Source: Cylindrospermum stagnale PCC 7417 (GTDB lineage: Bacteria > Cyanobacteriota > Cyanobacteriia > Cyanobacteriales > Nostocaceae). Taken from it: a DNA stretch of 64,000 bases. The notes below the pieces were generated by a model. That model made no database searches and had not been told where the DNA came from. It saw only the letters and a program-made list of their open reading frames with translations. The DNA is taken from the NCBI RefSeq assembly GCF_000317535.1, contig NC_019757.1:4119501-4183500 (forward strand), given 5' to 3'. The position numbers were made by a program, and so were the translations under genes. Within the stretch, counting starts at the first letter, position 1. Every line of letters starts with the position of its first letter. Positions 62,851-64,000 of this stretch are shown one piece after another.

Positions 62851-63522
62851 ATGAAAGCACAAATCTTCATGCTTGGCTTCCTTTTGACCTATACGAGTTT
62901 TGGACTTCTAGAATGCAAAGCACAGTCCTCTGTCAATCAAACTGATATCCATAAGCAGTCACAACAAGCTATGACGAAGCAAACAGTAGAGATAAAGTTC
63001 ATTGACATAATACCTAGAAAGCCACCTATGACTGAATTGCTGATGGATGTGACATTGCACAACCATTATGACCAGCCCTGTTGGTTTCTCCTACCAGTTT
63101 CAATCCAGTCTCCAATACTACAAAAGGGCGGTGTGGATACGCTTGAAGCATTCGAGCTTGGTGGTAAGGGGCGTGTTGTTCTTGGTCGATTCTTGGGAAC
63201 TGGCAAATTTCAGGCTTTTCTCCTAAATGCGGGAGCCAAGTTAAGAATACGGCGCTTGCCAATTACACTCTGGGAGGAAAAAATCGTAAACCAAGTACAT
63301 ATAGAGGTAGTCGTAGCTAGTCAACTGACAATTAACGGTGAGCCAGCCGAAGCTTGGTTTAGTACAAATCCAATGAGTGATTTACAGGCAGATGTCATCG
63401 CAGATCAAAGCAAGAGGCTAGCTTCAAGAAGCACAGGAAACTTTAAAGAACTTCCAGTCTCAGTAGTTGAGAAAGAACGCTTTAACGTAGAAGTTATTTT
63501 GTTCGGTGATGGTAAAAACTGA
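62851..63522 (+). CDS. secreted paralogue 3 of tandem family
   Basis: 223 aa. It has the shared signal peptide and shorter N-terminal linker (SSVNQTDIHKQSQQAMTKQT). The 5' half is nearly identical to the truncated copy at the window end and the 3' half to the deleted copy at 60595-60980, which makes it a mosaic. Core LMDVTLHNHYDQPCWFLLP is kept. Confidence 0.75.
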   Translation: MKAQIFMLGFLLTYTSFGLLECKAQSSVNQTDIHKQSQQAMTKQTVEIKFIDIIPRKPPMTELLMDVTLHNHYDQPCWFLLPVSIQSPILQKGGVDTLEAFELGGKGRVVLGRFLGTGKFQAFLLNAGAKLRIRRLPITLWEEKIVNQVHIEVVVASQLTINGEPAEAWFSTNPMSDLQADVIADQSKRLASRSTGNFKELPVSVVEKERFNVEVILFGDGKN

Positions 63523-63544
63523 AACCAGCCACCAAATTTGATGG

Positions 63545-63663
63545 GTGTCATGTAAGTTTATATCTGGCATCAAATCTAGAGAGGTTAAAGAAAATTGTAG
63601 AGACGTTGAATGCAGCGTCTCTATATTTATAAATCCAGAGAAAGTTAGAGAACTACGAGATAA
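63545..63663 (+). promoter_or_regulatory. conserved 119-nt leader, copy 4, with hairpin
   Basis: Identical in layout; hairpin at 63599-63622 (AGAGACGTTG-AATG-CAGCGTCTCT). Confidence 0.85.
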
Positions 63664-64000
63664 ATGAAAACACAAATCTTCATGCTTGGCTTCTTCATAA
63701 CCTATACGAGTTTTGCACTGCCAGAATGCAAAGCACAGTCCTCTGTCAATCAAACTGATATCCATAAGCAGTCACAACAAGCTATGACGAAGCAAACAGT
63801 AGAGATAAAGTTCATTGACATAATACCTAGAAAACCACCTATGACTGAATTGCTAATGGATGTGACACTACACAACCATTACGACCAGCCCTGTTGGTTT
63901 CTTCTGCCAGATAACATACCAGATGAGAGCAATTATGTAGCCATAGGACAAGGTGGTGTCATTTCGGTTGCGGTATATCAGCCTGTTGGTAAGGGGCGTG
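63664..64000 (+). CDS. secreted paralogue 4, truncated by window end
   Basis: At least 112 residues: MKTQIFMLGFFITYTSFALP with the same signal type, then SSVNQTDIHKQSQQ and LLMDVTLHNHYDQPCWFLLP, continuing beyond the window. Its variable segment (DNIPDESNYVAIGQGGVISV) differs from the other copies. The 3' end is not available. Confidence 0.7.
   Translation, partial: MKTQIFMLGFFITYTSFALPECKAQSSVNQTDIHKQSQQAMTKQTVEIKFIDIIPRKPPMTELLMDVTLHNHYDQPCWFLLPDNIPDESNYVAIGQGGVISVAVYQPVGKGR

Noticed and set aside
61003-63663. CRISPR-like or phage att repeats in the paralogue array
   Set aside because: The 119-nt repeats are leaders attached to whole genes and the intervening DNA is coding.
1-64000. tRNA or rRNA genes
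   Set aside because: I looked for T-loop GGTTCRAATCC-type sequence and cloverleaf pairs and found none convincing; a covariance search could still find one.

Overview
The window is chromosomal DNA of a filamentous, heterocyst-type cyanobacterium of the Nostoc/Anabaena group. The evidence is the high density of the HIP1 octamer GCGATCGC, the ferredoxin-dependent nitrate assimilation genes (nirA, narB, narM) with an NtcA-type promoter, heptanucleotide STRR repeats of unit TGACCAA, and many short Nostoc-type palindromic repeats. No rRNA, tRNA or CRISPR array was recognised.

Layout. (1) 0.1-9.2 kb: a minus-strand nitrate cluster nirA - NrtA-like soluble binding protein - nrtP - narB - PsiE-like - narM, preceded by a GTAN8TAC box with a correctly spaced -10, and a divergent Tat-exported Rieske protein. 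(2) 9.3-19.8 kb: a HEAT-repeat protein, an amylase C-terminal remnant, then a secretion module (CHAT/TPR protease-like protein, TpsA haemagglutinin-type exoprotein, TpsB transporter) with two decayed IS605-type remnants. (3) 20-24.8 kb: an NtcB-type LysR regulator, a TrpD-like protein, an MBL-fold protein that has lost its metal motif, panD, ppa and a small membrane protein. (4) 25-32.8 kb: DUF362, aspartate ammonia-lyase, a TumE/TumA-like toxin-antitoxin pair, Uma2, pgsA, an SMP-30 lactonase and a CSP41-like epimerase. (5) 33-38.1 kb: exopolysaccharide/GDP-fucose genes (GT4, sugar-phosphate transferase, gmd, fcl) and 5-formyl-THF cyclo-ligase. (6) 38.1-40.8 kb: an Rpn/PD-(D/E)XK nuclease followed by four tandem stand-alone copies of its own C-terminal domain, beside decayed defence/TA fragments. 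(7) 41-57.2 kb: YdcF-like, ctp protease, GT2, CobT-like, DUF2232, CRP-type regulator, a 1362-aa Hsp70-like protein, a second sugar transferase, an orphan ABC permease and recJ. (8) 57.6-64 kb: a DUF4157-like possible contractile-injection cargo, a WG-repeat lipoprotein and a tandem array of secreted paralogues, each behind the same 119-nt leader; the array runs off the window end.

The strongest candidate for an undescribed system is the Rpn locus. In E. coli the Rpn C-terminal domain is made from an internal start as an antitoxin (RpnS). Here that internal ORF, with its Shine-Dalgarno sequence, appears to have been copied four times downstream, and the copies differ by four-residue insertions. 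The second is the secreted-paralogue array with conserved hairpin leaders and mosaic coding sequences next to a DUF4157-type protein. Functions are read from motifs and remembered families only; no search was run.
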